DNA from: Strix aluco
Lineage: Eukaryota; Chordata; Aves; Strigiformes; Strigidae
Direction of reading: 5' to 3'
Assembly (NCBI RefSeq): GCF_031877795.1
Contig: NC_133933.1
Coordinates: forward strand, 22,782,029-22,846,028
DNA length: 64,000 nucleotides
Part shown: in pieces, positions 62,001-64,000 of the stretch
Layout: each line of letters begins with the position of its first letter
How positions within the stretch are numbered: position 1 is the stretch's first letter
The notes under the pieces: generated by a model
The model's database searches: none
What the model was told of the DNA's origin: nothing
The model's input: the letters and a program-made list of their open reading frames with translations, nothing else
Made by a program: the position numbers and the translations under genes

Positions 62001-64000
62001 TTCTGTTAAAACACAAGTCAGATTGAGTTTATAGAATCCTTTCTTTATTCAGCCTAGGCAATTTTCCAGTTTTCTGAGGGCAAGCAGCCCAGCAAACACT
62101 CCTTCAGACAATTCCTCATCATTCTCCTTTTTCCAGAATGAAAATCCAAAAATATCAGCAATGGGGGCCAAAATAACAAAGGAAAAGTGGGTGTTGCCAC
62201 TTCTTCTTCTAAATGTTCCTCTCCTTCCCTGTCCCAGAATAATAACAAAACTTCCCAAAGAATCCACAAAATAAACCAAACTTTTTTTCAGCCTCTGATC
62301 TAATTCAGAGTAGATGCCATAATGAAAATGCTAGAGAACAAGTACTGTAAAGGGTATACTTTTTATCTGACTATTAAGGTTTTATTCCTCATCTGTTAAG
62401 GGTGCAAGAAATTCTAGGGCAACTGCTAGGTCCTCGATGATGCTCAGCTGTTGATCTTGTTTCTAGGGTATCGATTGGGTTGATGCTAGTTGCTCTTTTG
62501 CTTGATAGTGAGGAATCTTAATTGGGGCATGAGTGGATAGATTCTGTAGTTTAGGACAGACTGGAGTGAAATACTGTTATGAAAAATTGGAAAACCAGGG
62601 GACACAAACTCCAGAGAGAGTGATCCTAGGCTAGAGGTTCTCTGATCCATGGCTGCTTGTTCCTCCTCCAGCTTTAGTGACATGATCAGAAGCAGTAAGT
62701 AGGGTGAGGCGGTATGGTAGGCAGTGAGATCCAGGAATCAATGTTAAGCAGACCAGAGTTGGAATTAGAACCCAAGGCTATGCTGGCATAATGAGTTAAT
62801 ACAGGTGAAGGGCCAAAGAGCACTGCTGAGAAGCAGGATCAGAAACTAAGACCAAAGGACAACAAGAGGAGGACAGGAAGCAGGTTTTTAGAGCAATACT
62901 CAGGATGTTATATGCAGCTACAGAATAGCTGTTTGGGTTTTTTTCTATACCAGATGTGTGTGGCAACCACTAACAGAGTTCACAAGGTCAGTTCTTTGAC
63001 TTGAATGCTGGTGGCTGGCTGCAGCTTGTCTGTTTTGAGTCACATGTGCTGCTGTTTTCTACAGGTTGTTCTTATTTTAGTTGAAATTCTTGGGGTTACA
63101 ATGAATTGACTATCGTGAGAGTTTAAAGAGAAGGTTTTTTCCCAAAGGTGTTTTATATCAACAAGTCATTGAACTTAATCATGATCATATGTGTGATAGG
63201 AAAGAATAATTTCTTCATCAGTGGCCTTACTAGAGGAAGTTCTGCTGCCTGGGTTTATGCATTCAAACTCTGTGAAATTGCTGCCTTTTGATCTGTCAGA
63301 TCTACACGATTGATCTGTATAATGCAATGACTGTGTCTGAACTGTGCCATGACACATTTAAAGAGCTAATAATTGACTCCTTGAAACTGTTTCTACCCGT
63401 ATGAGTCATGGTGGGACTTATGACCTCCCTAAGATGTTTTTTGAGGATCCTAATTGTGACCATTCTCCAAAGGGCAAGTGTCTTGTGAAGTGTTTCCAGG
63501 TCAATGACTGTCAGACTGGAATTCCCAAACCAGAGGGAACAACCACCCAAACTGAGACATAGTCTGGAATCTGAGGACCATGTCTGTGTAAGAGAAGAGC
63601 TTCTCAGTTCCTGTGCTTCTGCTTCTATTTTGATTGCTAATATAGTTTCGGTTTGGGTTTGTTTTATTTTGGAGAGTGCAAAAGTTAGAAAATTTGATTA
63701 ATCGAGTCCGGGCAATGTCTCATTGGAAAACTCCTGGAAAACCACACTTGTTCTAGAGACAAACACAATGTCATTTCAGTAGCAGAATCCCTTTGTGAGC
63801 CTCCTGGAAACAAAAGTTTTGCGTGAGGACTAAATTTTTCTTATTCTGAATTCATTCAGACAAATTACCCTGCAGACTTTATTTGTGGTAAACTTTTCTT
63901 GAGAAAGCCTTTTCTTGAGCCCTGTTAGGAATGAAGGCTGAATCTGGGTGCTGCCAAGGTTGTAAGCGTGTGAACAGGTAAATGTATCAAGCAGAGCTCT
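59038..64000. other. AT-rich presumed intron to the right edge
   Basis: No recognised exon, RNA gene or repeat body. A good acceptor and donor flank 252 bases at 60,163-60,414 but the interval has stops in all frames I looked at, so at most it would be an untranslated exon. ORFs at 61,798-62,279 and 63,302-63,701 have no family resemblance. Confidence 0.4.

Noticed and set aside
1..64000. tRNA genes, CRISPR arrays, bacterial operons
   Set aside because: No A-box/B-box pair, no regularly spaced direct repeats and no operon-like gene packing. The window is animal nuclear DNA.

Overview
The window is vertebrate nuclear DNA, almost certainly from a bird. The evidence is CR1 retrotransposon copies with the characteristic 3' tail (repeats of an ATTCTATG-type octamer), a solo LTR of a family common in avian genomes, fossil MIR-like SINEs, and a single GC-rich CpG-island promoter in otherwise gene-poor DNA. 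There is no operon-like organisation and no long conserved open reading frame. Almost all of the short ORFs in the window are chance ORFs.

Layout. Positions 1 to about 42,400 are non-coding (intergenic, or introns of a gene I cannot see). This part holds three MIR-like fossils (1-75, 22,495-22,572, 40,440-40,570), two forward CR1 fragments (about 13,790-13,986 and 18,165-18,669), one reverse CR1 fragment (about 41,405-41,690), simple repeats, two short inverted repeats, and stretches that may be conserved regulatory DNA (notably 26,690-27,500). Positions 42,470-43,270 form a strong CpG island with ETS, YY1 and GC-box motifs and no TATA box. A plus-strand gene appears to start here, with a first exon ending at 43,019, a 172-bp intron and a second exon from 43,192. 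Both exons look like 5' untranslated leader carrying three short upstream ORFs, so the main protein is probably encoded beyond the window or in exons I could not identify. I cannot name the gene.

From about 43,300 to 64,000 the sequence is AT-rich and intron-like. It contains a same-sense solo LTR (45,014-45,561), an isolated degenerate fragment of an R2-clade (restriction-like-endonuclease) non-LTR retrotransposon at 54,802-55,249, a 17-G run just downstream of it, and another CR1 copy (58,575-59,037). A few sequences with good splice-site pairs are given as candidates only.

The most notable item is the R2-like remnant. R2 elements normally insert into 28S rRNA genes, but this copy lies in single-copy DNA with no 28S sequence visible beside it. 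It keeps a recognisable CCHC zinc knuckle and most of the PD-(D/E)XK endonuclease signature, split by one frameshift.
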